NCBI GenBank assembly: GCA_032433765.1
Contig: JAVIAB010000160.1
Coordinates: 18,575,549 to 18,639,548 of the forward strand
Source: Megaustenia siamemsis
Taxonomy: Eukaryota; Mollusca; Gastropoda; Stylommatophora; Ariophantidae
Length of the DNA stretch: 64,000 bases
Reading direction: 5' to 3'
In this document: positions 31,780-42,628 of the stretch, in pieces
How the letters are laid out: each line of letters starts with the position of its first letter
Position numbering within the stretch: the stretch's first letter is position 1
The notes under the pieces: generated by a model
What the model was told of the DNA's origin: nothing
The model's input: only the letters and a program-made list of their open reading frames with translations
Database searches by the model: none
Made by a program: the position numbers and the translations under genes

Positions 31780-32600
31780 GAACTACTGATTACACATACA
31801 CACAGATGGCTCTGCTACAAACGCCATCAGAAATGTAGGAGGAGGAGGTGTGTTCTTGAGGCTGAATAACCAGGAAGAGATCACCAAGTTAATAGCTGCT
31901 GGGAGATTCTCAAACAACTGTAAAGCAGAAACTGGAGCCCTCAAAGACGCTGCAAAACTGGCTATCCAACACAAAAATAACATGCACAAGATATTGGTGA
32001 TACTGACTGATGCACTGTCAGTCCTAACAGCTCTAAAAAAACCCACAGGAACAGTGAGCTAGATGACTTGAGAACAACCCTAGACCAACTGTGCAATAAC
32101 TTCCAGAGAGTGGTCATCCAGTGGATACTATCACACTGTAATATACAAGGAAACGAACGCACAGACAAACTAGCTAAGGAGGGAGGGAGATTACCACAAG
32201 AGAACTATCTGGTCAGCTACGATGAAGCCAAATCCATCATCAAAGGCCAGTATCATGAAAAATGAAAACAACAACACACAAAGTATAACGAGAGAGATGG
32301 ATACCTCCAACTATCAATGAGGGATCAAGTCATCATACCTCACCTACTGGCCACAACAGAATGAGAAACTACATGTCCATCAAACTCAAAATAGGGACTA
32401 CTAGCCACTGTATCCTGGATAACATGACAACTAAACACGTTCTACAAGATTGCCCCCAGTACACAGACCTGAGAAGGACAATGTGGCCGACACCCACCTC
32501 CCTGGAAGAGAAACTATACGGGGCAACCGAATCACTTAAACAGACAGTTACCTTCATGAGAGAGTCCGGAGTCCTAGTCTGAATGAGCCATAATCGCAGA
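31780..32600 (+). mobile_element. LINE-R RNase H and C-terminus, best copy
   Basis: RNase H with all four catalytic acidic positions visible: Asp in HTDGSAT (31805), Glu in KAETGAL (31928), Asp in ILTDALSVL (32009), and SHCNIQGNERTDKLA with His (32134) and Asp (32164). One stop/frameshift near 32060 and a stop after QYHEK at 32265. The C-terminal region continues MRNYMSIKLKIGTTSH (HCILDNMTTKHVLQDCP, YTDLRRTMWP) and ends KLYGATESLKQTVTFMRESG + VLV* at 32582. The first Cys-x-Cys of the C-terminal motif is not preserved. Confidence 0.9.
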
Positions 32601-33160
32601 AGACGAAGAAACGGGACAAAGAGTCAAGTTGGCACGATCAAAAGAGTCAATGTATTGCAACCTGCTTGTTGTTACATTTCCCGTCCTGTGGAACTCACCC
32701 CATCCACCAGCCGTCCCTCTGATAGGACCATATTTTTACTTACCTACCACCCTCACAACTTGGCTGCGATGATGATCTTTAACCGGTACCGCTCCATTCT
32801 CCACTCAGATCCCACTACCCGCCTACTTTTCAGTGATCCTCTTTTAGTAGTAGCCTTCAAACGCGACAGAAGTCTGAGAGACATTCTTGTCACGAGCCGC
32901 CCACCCCGCTCAAACCACATACACCTTGGTACTGTCCACTGTGGACGTCATTTTTGCAGAACTTGTGACTATGTGCTTTGCACCGATTCGGTCTTGTTCC
33001 CTAATTAGCGATTCAACATCAAGGAGGGGTTTACTTGTGTGTCACGGAATATCATATACGCCATAATATGTAAACATTGTCAGATGACGTATGTGGGCGA
33101 GTCGCACACACAGTTAGATATACACAGTTTATGCGTATTATATACCCACCTCCCCATAGG
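32601..33160 (+). mobile_element. Penelope-like C-terminal fragment
   Basis: Frame 32583-33008 reads LLTYHPHNLAAMMIFNRYRS, LLFSDPLLVVAFKRDRSLRD + ILV, then a Cys cluster HCGRHFCRTCDYVLC (Cys 120, 125, 128, 133). After a stop it continues RFNIKEGFTCVSRNIIYAII + CKHCQMTYVGESHTQLD at 33007-33120. YAI...YVG is a degraded GIY-YIG core whose Arg is lost. The block order matches the region after RT in Penelope-like elements. Confidence 0.78.
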
Positions 33161-33385
33161 TTTTGAACCCTTCCGTCTTCTCACCTGATTGCCTGGTCAG
33201 TGAGATATATAGCTGGTCATCCCACCTACTTATTTTAGTTTGTTCAGAAGCAGACCACGCTCTGGACTACATGAGAGTTACCTTTTTTTTAATTTCCTTT
33301 TTTTTTTTTTAGTATCTAGCATATTATCGTCATGTAGTTAGATTTGTGTACATATCCTTATATATATTCTTGTGTTGTTGTTTGT
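33161..33385. other. Penelope 3' flank or unassigned
   Basis: Stop-rich, with a T run at 33284-33311. Probably the 3' non-coding part of the Penelope-like fragment. Confidence 0.35.
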
Positions 33386-33425
33386 TGTTCCAGCTGAAGG
33401 CCTACTCGGCCGAAACGTCGACTTT
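33386..33425 (+). ncRNA. Candidate degenerate hammerhead ribozyme core
   Basis: ctgaag, then a stem ggcc-tactc-ggcc, then gaaacgtc, downstream of the Penelope-like fragment. The hammerhead core is CUGANGA-stem II-GAAA; here A9 appears deleted. Penelope-like elements are known to carry hammerhead motifs, so the location fits. Activity is doubtful. Confidence 0.4.
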
Positions 33426-33579
33426 TGTTTTTTTTCTTTAATTACCACGTAAAGCTGTTACAATACCACTTTTTTCTTATTTTTATTTAAATTGTCATTA
33501 TCATCATCTGTACAGCACCTTCGCATCTCTATGCATCTTGATGCTGTTACTCCTTGTTGTTACATTTGTAGGGAGCAGG

Positions 33580-33730
33580 TAAATAATTGCAGTGCTACAG
33601 TAAAGCTGGTATGGAGGGAACGAGTTCAGCACAGCGTATGGTGACTGCTTAACATAGGAGGATAATGCAGATTACTAATGTTTCGGCCTATATTATATAC
33701 ATATATATCTTCCTCAGAAAACACCAACAA
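33580..33730 (-). mobile_element. Penelope-type 3' end with hammerhead-like core
   Basis: Reverse complement of 33675-33717 reads ctgagga, an AU-rich stem (agatatatat ... atataggcc) and gaaacattag. CUGAGGA and GAAAC fit the hammerhead core (N7 = G). It is followed by taatctgcattatcctccta and ccatacgctgtgctgaactc. Confidence 0.4.
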
Positions 33731-34144
33731 CAAAAACGAACAAACACAGGAGGGAAACATAATCTAACTACATATTAGAAAGTAACTAAAACTAGTAAAA
33801 ATTAAGAAAGTGAAAATATAATAAAAAGAAACTTATTAGGAAGCTCCAGGACCTCATGCGGACGAATTCTGTTTATTTGTAGCGTTTACTTTTACTTCGT
33901 TCTGCGTTTGTTTCTTTTTATTAGACATGACTTTTCTGTAGCTCTTTGCACGGGACTGTTAGGGGCTTTTCTATAGCCAGTCTTTGCGAATGTATTGGCA
34001 ACATGGCTTCTAGCGACTCCGCAGCTGAGAATAGTCATTAATGGCCACTCTGTGCACTGTGGCAGATGAGTGAATTCTGAAAATATGTCTTATGCAGTAA
34101 CTTGGGGATTTCTATTCTATTTCTTTCTGGCGTTCACATGGTGG
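33731..34144. other. Unassigned
   Basis: Nothing recognised. Confidence 0.3.
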
Positions 34145-34500
34145 CTATTAGGGGATGTGAAGGCACGCCTCACAGCAGCAGAGCTCGAAGTTGTCAGCGA
34201 CTCACAGCCGATGGTTTTTGATTCAGGATCAGTGAACCAGAACTATCCAGACCCTTATTCACCTCTCCGTGGTGCCTGCAGTAACAGACTAACCTGTCTA
34301 GTCTGGGCAAACGAGTAGGGATCGAAGAGGGAAGACAACCCGGTACTCAAAAACGTCGTGCTGAAGATGGATCGATAGACGCAAATATCACAGTTATTCT
34401 GCAAACCACAACACATCGCAGACACGCCCACTTAACGTCCTTTTAATGGTGGATGACGAAGAGGTGTACTCCTTTAGCCATGGGGCACCAGCAAGCATGG
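34145..34500 (+). repeat. Rep-1, longest copy
   Basis: About 350 bp. 5' part ttgtcagcgactcacagccg and gatcagtgaaccagaactat; core acagactaacctgtctagtc, gaagagggaagacaacccgg, cagacacgcccacttaacgt; end ggatgacgaagaggtgtact and agcaagcat. No A/B boxes, TIRs or coding frame were found, so the class is unknown. Confidence 0.82.
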
Positions 34501-34549
34501 CTACTAGGGGAATGGGTAATCCACTTCGTTCTTAGACCTTAAAAAAGCT

Positions 34550-34682
34550 TTAATTGGGCGTAATACGTTGTGTTGTCATTTTTTGCCCCTTTCGGACCAA
34601 CACATCAGACTTCAGCACGGCATTTTTGAGTACAGGCCTGCCTTACCTCTTCGATTCCTATTCCCTTCGATCCTTACTAGAA
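34550..34682 (-). repeat. Rep-1, inverted partial copy
   Basis: ggcgtaatacgttgtgttgt, cctttcggaccaacacatca and gcctgccttacctcttcgat in reverse order. It lies 50 bp from the previous copy, forming an inverted pair. Confidence 0.78.
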
Positions 34683-34765
34683 GAGCCGCGATGGTTTGGC
34701 TTTTCGTGGCAAGGCGCTGTGCCACTGAGTACGGTTCGATCCTGCTCCGATCCATATATTGTTCT
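34683..34765 (+). mobile_element. tRNA-like SINE head
   Basis: agccgcgatggtttggcttt resembles the SINE-B start; cgctgtgccactgagtacgg leads to the B box ggttcgatcctgctcc (34733-34748). The body does not match SINE-B. Confidence 0.45.
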
Positions 34766-35090
34766 TTGTTTGTTTTTTCTGTTGTTGATTATTTGTCATT
34801 TTTTCCGAGTGCTGTAAACATACCTCTTCCTCTGAATTGGTTCGCATTCTAGCTTAGCCATCCTTGCGCCTTGCCTGTTTGCCTTCCTTTCCTCCAAGGG
34901 GAAATGAACCAGGAAAACAGACTCACTGGGTTGATTGTTGTGGAAAATGGACAAACAATGGACTGTACTTAATGCCGTTATTATAAAATGCTTGGCACTT
35001 AACGATAAGAGTGATAATATTGGCAATCTCGTTTCTCATGACGGACTATAATATGATCGTCAGACGTTTCCCATGAAGCAAGTATTTCTG
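34766..35090. other. Unassigned
   Basis: Nothing recognised. Confidence 0.3.
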
Positions 35091-35094
35091 TGTC

Positions 35095-35310
35095 AAGACC
35101 TCTAAACTCTAGACGGAGCGGTGGCCGTTCAAGCCTCTTAACACTCTAAACTTTAAAGACAGCGGTGCCCGTTCTAACTTCTTGACAAACTAAACTGTAA
35201 ATCGAGAGGTGACCGTTTTAATCTCTTGACAATATAAGTTCTAAATGGAGCGATGGCCGTTCTAATCTCTTGACACTCTAAAATCTAAATGTAGCGGAGA
35301 CCAGGTCTAT
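35095..35310. repeat. 44-bp minisatellite
   Basis: Nearly five diverged copies; the ccgtt word falls at 35125, 35169, 35213 and 35257, an exact 44-bp period. Unit type ctctaaactctagacggagc + ggtggccgttcaagcctctt + aaca. Confidence 0.85.
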
Positions 35311-35334
35311 TAATGTCATAACTTTTTAATTTTC

Positions 35335-35765
35335 CGAATCTACTTTTCTTTCGTCTTCTTCTACTTCTTATTCTTTTTTTTTTCTTCTACTTCTACTTTT
35401 TTTTCTTCTCATTTCCCTTCTCTTCCTTTCTCTTTTTCTGCTATTTTTTCTTCTTCAACTTCTACTTTTCCTTCTGTGTGTTCTTCGCTTCTTCTTTTCC
35501 TTCGTCTTCTCTTGATTATTATTCTTGTTCTGGTTGTTCTTTTTTCTTGTTCTGGTTGTTCTTTTCTTGTACTTTTTTTCCGTCTTTCTTTCCACGTTCT
35601 TATTTTTCATCTTCTCTTTTTTTCCTTCTTTTTCTTCTTCTGCTACTTCTCCTTCTTTCCCTTTTTTTCTATGTTTACCCTCTCTACCTCTTCTTGGTAG
35701 TCGTCTTCTTTCCCCCCTGTGTTTATTTTACCTCTTATTCTTCTTCCTTTTCTTCAATTGAATGA
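35335..35765. repeat. Pyrimidine-rich (TTC)n-type tract
   Basis: About 430 bp of imperfect ttc/ctt. Long Ser/Phe/Leu frames here are low complexity. Confidence 0.85.
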
Positions 35766-36129
35766 GTGAGTCGACGCCTATGTTATGAATGTTCATATTT
35801 AGCAAGGAGCAGCTGACAAGCTAAGCGTGGATCCAGGAGTGAACGCTGGTACACAAAGACCACAAAAACAGGAAACAAAAGTAGTGCACAACTCATCTTG
35901 TGCATTCTTGGCCTTAGTCGGTGTGATGGCAGCCGTCTAATGTGCGTGGTTTTGTTCCAGTAGAAAATGAAAGGAAGGGAGATGTAACATCTGGTGTGTG
36001 CTGCCGTGGGGAGATTTAGGAGATACGATCTTGTGAACTGGGTTTAGAGTGAGCTGAGAATAGGGTAATGGTGAGAGATAATATCGGAGATGTGAAGGTA
36101 ATTGGGTAGGCTGACGAGGATGTAGAGAG
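35766..36129. other. Unassigned
   Basis: Nothing recognised before the 76-bp array. Confidence 0.3.
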
Positions 36130-38505
36130 AGAAATTCGAGGACAGGTATGAAATGGGAAACAGGGACAGACAGAGAGACAGGTAGATAGGTGGATGGGTT
36201 GTTAGACAGACAAGTCGGAGGACAGGTAGATAGATGAATGGGTTGTTAGATAGACAAGTCGGAGGACAGGTAGATAGAGGGGCAGGAAAACAGGAGAGAC
36301 AGGTAGATAGGTGGATGGGTTGTTAGATAGACAAGTCGGAGGACAGGTAGATAGAGGGGCAGGAAAACAGGAGAGACAGGTAGATAGGTGGATGGGTTGT
36401 TAGATAGACAAGTCGGAGGACAGGTAGATAGATGAATGGGTTGTTAGATAGACAAGTCGGAGGACAGGTAGATAGAGGGGCAGGAAAACAGGAGAGACAG
36501 GTAGATAGGTGGATGGGTTGTCAGATAGACAAGTCGGAGGACAGGTAGATAGAGGGGCAGGAAAACAGGAGAGACAGGTAGATAGGTGGATGGGTTGTTA
36601 GACAGACAAGTCGGAGGACAGGTAGATAGAGGGGCAGGAAAACAGGAGAGACAGGTAGATAGGTGGATGGGTTGTCAGATAGACAAGTCGGAGGACAGGT
36701 AGATAGAGGGGCAGGAAAACAGGAGAGACAGGTAGATAGGTGGATGGGTTGTTAGATAGACAAGTCGGAGGACAGGTAGATAGATGAATGGGTTGTTAGA
36801 TAGACAAGTCGGAGGACAGGTAGATAGAGGGGCAGGAAAACAGGAGAGACAGGTAGATAGGTGGATGGGTTGTTAGACAGACAAGTCGGAGGACAGGTAG
36901 ATAGAGAGGCAGGAAAACAGGAGAGACAGGTAGATAGGTGGATGGGTTGTTAGACAGACAAGTCGGAGGACAGGTAGATAGAGAGGCAGGAAAACAGGCG
37001 AGACAGGTAGATAGGTGGATGGGTTGTTAGACAGACAAGTCGGAGGACAGGTAGATAGAGGGGCAGGAAAACAGGAGAGACAGGTAGATAGGTGGATGGG
37101 TTGTCAGATAGACAAGTCGGAGGACAGGTAGATAGGTGGATGGGTTGTCAGATAGACAAGTCGGAGGACAGGTAGATAGATGAATGGGTTATTAGATAGA
37201 CAAGTCGGAGGACAGGTAGATAGGTGGATAGGTTGTCAGATAGACAAGTCGGAGGACAGGTAGATAGATAGAGGGACAAGGAAACGGGGGAGACAGGTAA
37301 ATAGGTGGATGGGTTGTCAGATAGACAAGTCGGTGGACAGGTAGATAGATAGAGGGACAAGGAAACAGGAGAGACAGGTAAATAGGTGCATGGGTTGTCA
37401 GATAGACAGGTCGGAGGACAGGTAGGCAGACGGATAGAGAACGAGAGAGACAGGTAGATAGGTGGATGGGTTGTCAGATAGACAGGTCGGAGGACAGGTA
37501 GGTAGAGGGATAGAGAACAAGAGAGACAGGTAGATAGGTGGATGGGTTGTCAGATAGACAGGTCGGAGGACAGGTAGGTAGAGGGATAGAGAAGGAGAGA
37601 GACAGGTAGATAGGTGGATGGGTTGTCAGATAGACAGGTCGTAGGACAGGTAGATAGAGAACGAGAGAGACAGGTAGATAGGTGGATGGGTTGTCAGATA
37701 GACAGGTCGGAGGACAGGTAGGTAGAGGGATAGAGAAGGAGAGAGACAGGTAGATAGGTGGATGGGTTGTCAGATAGACAGGTCGGAGGACAGGTAGGTA
37801 GAGGGATAGAGAAGGAGAGAGACAGGTAGATAGGTGGATGGGTTGTCAGATAGACAGGTCGGAGGACAGGTAGGTAGAGGGGCAAGGAACGAGAGAGACA
37901 GGTAGATAGGTGGATGGATTGTCAGATAGACAAGTTGGTGGACAGGTAGATAGAGGGGCAAGGAACGAGAGAGACAGGTAGATAGGTGGATGGATTGTCA
38001 GATAGACAAGTCAAGGGACAAGTAGATAGAGGGACAAGGAACGAGAGAGACAGGTAGATAGGTGGATGGATTGTCAGATAGACAGGTCGGAGGACAGGTA
38101 GGTAGAGGGATAGAGAAGGAGAGAGACAGGTAGATAGGTGGATGGGTTGTCAGATAGACAAGTCGGTGGACAGGTAGATAGAGGGGCAAGGAACGAGAGA
38201 GACAGGTAGATAGGTGGATGGATTGTCAGATAGACAAGTCGGTGGACAGGTAGATAGAGGGGCAAGGAACGAGAGAGACAGGTAGATAGGTGGATGGATT
38301 GTCAGATAGACAAGTCAAGGGACAAGTAGATAGAGGGACAAGGAACGAGAGAGACAGGTAGATAGGTGGATGGATTGTCAGATAGACAAGTCAAGGGACA
38401 AGTAGATTGAGGGACAAGGAACGAGAGAGACAGGTAGATAGGTGGACCAGGAGACAGAGAACCAAGTCGGAGGACATGTGACAGAGGGACATGGAAACAG
38501 GGTGA
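36130..38505. repeat. 76-bp minisatellite, about 2.3 kb
   Basis: About 31 units of the type gacaggtagataggtggatg + ggttgtcagatagacaggtc + ggaggacaggtaggtagagg + gatagagaaggagaga. The left half (to about 37250) shows a different, shorter/longer alternation with ggggcaggaaaacaggagag and extra tagatgaatgggttgttaga sub-units. The right half is regular at 76 bp. Confidence 0.94.
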
Positions 38506-38529
38506 CACCCAACTGTAACTGGGATAAAA

Positions 38530-38775
38530 GTGCTCTTCAAACTCCTAGCTGACCGCTTGCGTCAGGATTAGTGAACAAAACTTAATTTAGACAGATATTG
38601 AAGCAAATGACAAGCTATACAATCTCCAAAAACTCTGTTCACATTTGTGTGGACGACAATCGTGGATATTACATCATGACGTCATTCCCACAATAACGCA
38701 TTCATGTCCACTTAATGTTCTTCTAAGGACGGACGAAGAAATGTAATCGTCGGGAGAACGTAGCAGCAGCAGTAG
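38530..38775 (+). repeat. Rep-1, degraded copy
   Basis: ctagctgaccgcttgcgtca at the 5' side and gcattcatgtccacttaatg, ttcttctaaggacggacgaa, gtcgggagaacg at the 3' side match the two ends of Rep-1; the middle is decayed. Confidence 0.55.
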
Positions 38776-38894
38776 AAGTAGACCAGGAAGAAGAAGAAAA
38801 AGTAGGAGAAGAGGAAGAAAAGAAGGAGAAGAAGAAACAAAAATACATTTGCCAAGATTGATCTTTTTGAGTTCTTTTTAACCATCCAGACACC
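38776..38894. other. Purine-rich spacer
   Basis: (GAA)-rich run 38785-38835; nothing else. Confidence 0.5.
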
Positions 38895-39350
38895 AATTAA
38901 AACCACTGGCAAAATAGAGGGACAGAGAGGTCGGGGACGACAATGAGAAAAGATACTGGATAACTTGGTGTCATTGCAAGGAAAAATGCCAACAGAGTTG
39001 ATACAATGTACTGTAAAAGTAAATAACCCCGTCACGCCAAGTGACGTATAGGGAATATGGTGTTAGTGACCATAATTTTTATAGACCTTCGGCACATGAA
39101 TTTTGGGGTAATGTGGTCGGTATTGCGCCCGTGCCGCTTTACTTTCCCATTAAAATATCCGGTACCATTCAGGGTCTGTTGAACCCGGAAGCCGTCGATC
39201 AGCATCGAACCCGATCTTCTGTCCTTTGTAGTCCAGTTCACTAACCACTAAGCTATCGCGGCTCCCTGGTACCACGTACTGTGGGTATAAAATTGTGGAA
39301 GGATATGAGTCGCTACCCTAACCAGTTTGATGATGATGATGACCCACTAA
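38895..39350 (+). mobile_element. LINE-E 3' fragment, split by SINE-B
   Basis: ctggcaaaatagagggacag, gatactggataacttggtgt and acagagttgatacaatgtac lead to the SINE-B. It resumes as ataaaattgtggaaggatat and cgctaccctaaccagtttga with a (TGA)n tail. Confidence 0.83.
39018..39266 (-). mobile_element. SINE-B inside LINE-E
   Basis: Head gggagccgcgatagcttagt in reverse complement, the B box gttcgatgctgatc degraded, 3' end cgtcacttggcgtgacgggg. Direct repeat gtactgt at 39011-39017 and after 39270 in the LINE-E sequence. Confidence 0.85.
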
Positions 39351-39714
39351 TTCCTTTCATTCTTTCGTCAAAATATCCATAAATTGTTAATGAATTAAAT
39401 ATGCTCGTAAAATTTACTGAGGCTAAAAGGGACTTTGGATTATCGTATTTATTTATGTGGCAGATAACTCCAATCTCACACGTAGCTCATCCGACAGATA
39501 AGAGTATTTCGTTCTTTGCAAGATTTCTGAGTCATGGGCGTGCTAAATACAGAGTGTGAGTGTTATTGTTAACCACCCTTATCTTATTAGCTAAGTGTTG
39601 ATTATTTCTGCTGTCTATTTTGCAATGACATATATACCTCATCAGAGTGTGCGAGTCGCAAATTCGCGAGAGTCTTAAATGTGGTATATTTAGAAACTCA
39701 TTAATTTGATACAA
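39351..39714. other. Unassigned
   Basis: Nothing recognised. Confidence 0.3.
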
Positions 39715-39835
39715 CCACTTAAATAGTTTGGCCACCTGGTCAGAATTTCAGAACGACAAGTGACATAACCACGACACCTTTTAGGTATCAGTGAAATTAG
39801 AAAAGAAAGAAAGAAGAAGAAGAAAGAAAGAATTA
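39715..39835 (+). mobile_element. LINE-A remnant with internal deletion
   Basis: tttggccacctggtcagaat (GHLVR) is joined straight to cagaacgacaagtgacataa and the 3'UTR cacgacaccttttaggtatc, then a GAAA/GAA tail. Some 150 bp of the C-terminus is deleted. Confidence 0.75.
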
Positions 39836-39929
39836 TGATTAATTTGATTACGATAAGAGTTGATTTTTTGTTTTCTTTCAGTGTTTTCAGGAAGCTGATC
39901 TTTCCAATTTCCGGCTCCTAAGGGTTAAT

Positions 39930-40160
39930 GTTTTAGGAAGACATGTATGGGGAAATGGAATACAGAGCGACGGGGTTACCAGAAGAAAGTGATGACTACT
40001 GCCAGCTCAACAGAAAAGAACGAGTAATAGGCCACTACAGATTGAAGTACCACCTTTTCAACACCGTAACAATAGGAACCTTTGATGAATGTGATAGTGG
40101 CACATGCAAAATGACTGCTGTACATCTGCTACAACAATGCCACACATACGTGAACAGATA
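39930..40160 (+). mobile_element. LINE-R C-terminal fragment
   Basis: EYRATGLPEESDDYCQLNRK + ERVIGHYRLKYHLFNTVTIG, then FDECDSGTCKMTAVHLLQQC + HTYVNR*. The C...C...H...C pattern of the LINE-R C-terminus is kept. Cut off at 40160 by the 28-bp array. Confidence 0.83.
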
Positions 40161-40930
40161 ATTGATCGTAGAATATAGTACATATAGTACATAATATAGA
40201 ATGTTGTACATACAGTATATAATATAAAATGTAGTAAATATAGTATATAATATAGAATGTAGAATGTAGTACATATAGTACATAATATAGATTGTTGTAT
40301 ATATAGTATATAATATATAATGTAGAATATAGTGCATAATATAGAATGTAGTACATATTGTATATAATATAAAATGTAGTAAATATAGTATATAATATAG
40401 AGTGTAGTACATATAGTATATAAGATAGAATGTAGTACATATAGTATTTAATATAGAATGTAGTACATATAGTATATAATATATAGTACATATAGTATAT
40501 AATATAGAATGTAGTACATATAGTATATAATATAAAATGTAGTAAATATATATATATAGAATGTAGTACATATAGTATATAAAATAGAATGTAGTACATA
40601 TAGTATTTAATATAGAATGTAGTACATATAGTATATAATATATAGTACATATAGTATATAATATAGAATGTAGTACATATAGTATATAAGAAAAGAATAT
40701 ACATATAGTATATAATATAGGATATAGTATATGGTATATATAGTATATAATAAATAATGTAGTACATATAGTATATATATATATATTAAAATTTATCATG
40801 TTTAACATATAGTATATAATATAGAATGTAGTACATATAGCATATAATATAGAATAGAAGTACATATAGCATATAATATAGAATAGAAGTACATGTATAT
40901 AATGTAGAATATAGTAGACTGAGGAAAACA
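40160..40930. repeat. 28-bp AT-rich minisatellite
   Basis: About 27 imperfect units of atagtatataatatagaatg + tagtacat. The minus strand is open for 329 codons (Tyr/Ile/Leu-rich). The composition is dictated by the repeat and there is no evidence of a protein. Confidence 0.92.
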
Positions 40931-41087
40931 CATCGGTCCATAGAAATAACGCTATATGCAAAATTATATTGGGAACTGCAAGAACTACCCACAAAAATTG
41001 TGTTAAATAACATTTACATAACAAACGATATTTGCAGCGAAAGAATTATAGATAACTAGACTTCTAAATGTGACCGCAGAAGAAAGA

Positions 41088-41125
41088 AAGAAAGAAAGGT
41101 AGAATAAAAGAAAGAAAGATAGAAT

Positions 41126-41189
<64 letters not shown>

Positions 41190-41190
41190 A
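41088..41190. repeat. (GAAA)n microsatellite
   Basis: About 100 bp gaaa run directly attached to LINE-B. Confidence 0.95.
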
Positions 41191-41790
41191 TATTACTTTT
41201 ATTAGGCTGTTGTGTCTTTTCACATGCCCCAAAATTTCATTTGTCTTATTCTAATTGTGTTTAGTAGTTCTCTTTTCAATTTTAGTTCTATTAAAACGTC
41301 ATCGTCTGTTTTCTTTTATTTCCATACAATTTTTCCTGTTCTTCTATAAATCAACATTTCAATGGCTTCAATTTTCTGTTCAGTTTTCTGGTCTAATGTC
41401 CATGGTTTTGCACCATACAGGAATATTGAGAAGATGTAACATTTTGTTATTCTTAGTTTTAGCCGTGGTGTTATTTGTTTTGATGTTAGTATATTTTTTA
41501 TGACATTAAAATTACGTTTTGCCATACCTATTCTTTTGTTTATTTCAGTTTTACATGTTCCATCACTGGTTATAGTGTGTCCCAGGTAAGTTATAGCTCT
41601 GAACTGTCTCCAAGTGTATTCCTTCAACTGGGATATTTATTTGTAGGTCTTGAGAATTTTCTTTTCTTATGATCATAGTTTTAGTCTTTTTTATATTCAT
41701 ATCTAATTTATATTTTTTGCTTGTCATGTTTATTTCATTAAGTAATTGTTGTAGAGCGTCTTTGGTGATGACCTAATGTGCCCGATACGA
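41191..41790 (-). mobile_element. LINE-B RT fragment
   Basis: The minus-strand frame 41627-41316 reads EYTWRQFRAITYLGHTITSD, GTCKTEINKRIGMAKRNFNV, IKNILTSKQITPRLKLRITK, CYIFSIFLYGAKPWTLDQKT, AIEMLIYRR. Upstream (41790-41630) is the KTKTMIIRKEN type segment. Its 3' end (left) is cut inside the GHVKRHNSL block where (GAAA)n begins. Confidence 0.85.
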
Positions 41791-42440
41791 TGGTATTAAG
41801 AGGATTAATTATGTTGATAGGACTAGACAGACACCGTTGGAAGAATAAACTCAATAGGACAACAGAAGAAATAACTCAAACTTTTTGAATTTTATTATTG
41901 GTGGTTCTGGGTGGTATGAAGGTAAAACGTTGGACCCGGAAGAAGAAGGTCCACGATTCGAATCCCGATTTAACTCTTTCTGAATGGAAGCTTTGTATCG
42001 ATGCAACGGAAGAGATTTCAGAGATAACATTTTTCATGGTTTTAAGAATGAATTAACATATTTCTATTTATCTAACATATAACATATTATTTATGAATTG
42101 TTAGATAATTGAACAAGGTATTAGATTTCACTAATACCAAGATGATACAAGACATGTAAAAAAAAATATGGTTTGATGACGGTTCACACTAATTAAATTT
42201 AGAGTGACGCACTGTGCGACGAAACGTACACGGACAAAATCGGCATGGCACACAATGATTCGACACGTACGGAAAGACTAAAGCGGTGAGATTTTTTAAA
42301 AATTCGAGTGCGTGATTCCTTTGATACTTTACCCTTCGCTCGTCTTCGGTTAGTGAGAGCCGATATTTAGGTCTCTCTGATCAAACGGGAAATACAGGTC
42401 CTGTGTGCATTCTGCATCAGTTCATATACCTTCGGCAGTT
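41791..42440. other. Unassigned, with one tRNA-like B box
   Basis: 41910-41975 (gtggtatgaaggtaaaacgt ... cacgattcgaatcccgattt) has a good B box and a plausible A box, so it may be a SINE head. The rest is unrecognised. Confidence 0.4.
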
Positions 42441-42549
42441 AACAGTCGAAAATAGTAGACCTAGCAGGCGCTGCTTGGTCGGAGCACCTATGGGTGTGTC
42501 TGGATTGCAGTGAGGATCCTAATATAACATAACATTTAACTATTTCATC

Positions 42550-42625
42550 TCCATCAGCCCGACGGCTACTCCTCTTCATCATCCGCCCTCTTTTCCTTCT
42601 GTTGTTCATCCGATGACTACTAAAT
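42550..42625 (-). repeat. Rep-1 3' end fragment
   Basis: ctcttcatcatccgccctct and catccgatgactactaaatg match the Rep-1 3' end in reverse. It abuts SINE-A. Confidence 0.45.
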
Positions 42626-42628
42626 GAA

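Noticed and set aside
35476..35765. Phe/Leu/Ser-rich membrane proteins
   Set aside because: Low-complexity pyrimidine tract.
40035..41024. 329-residue Tyr/Ile-rich membrane-like protein
   Set aside because: Dictated by a 28-bp AT-rich repeat; no start context, no conserved motif.
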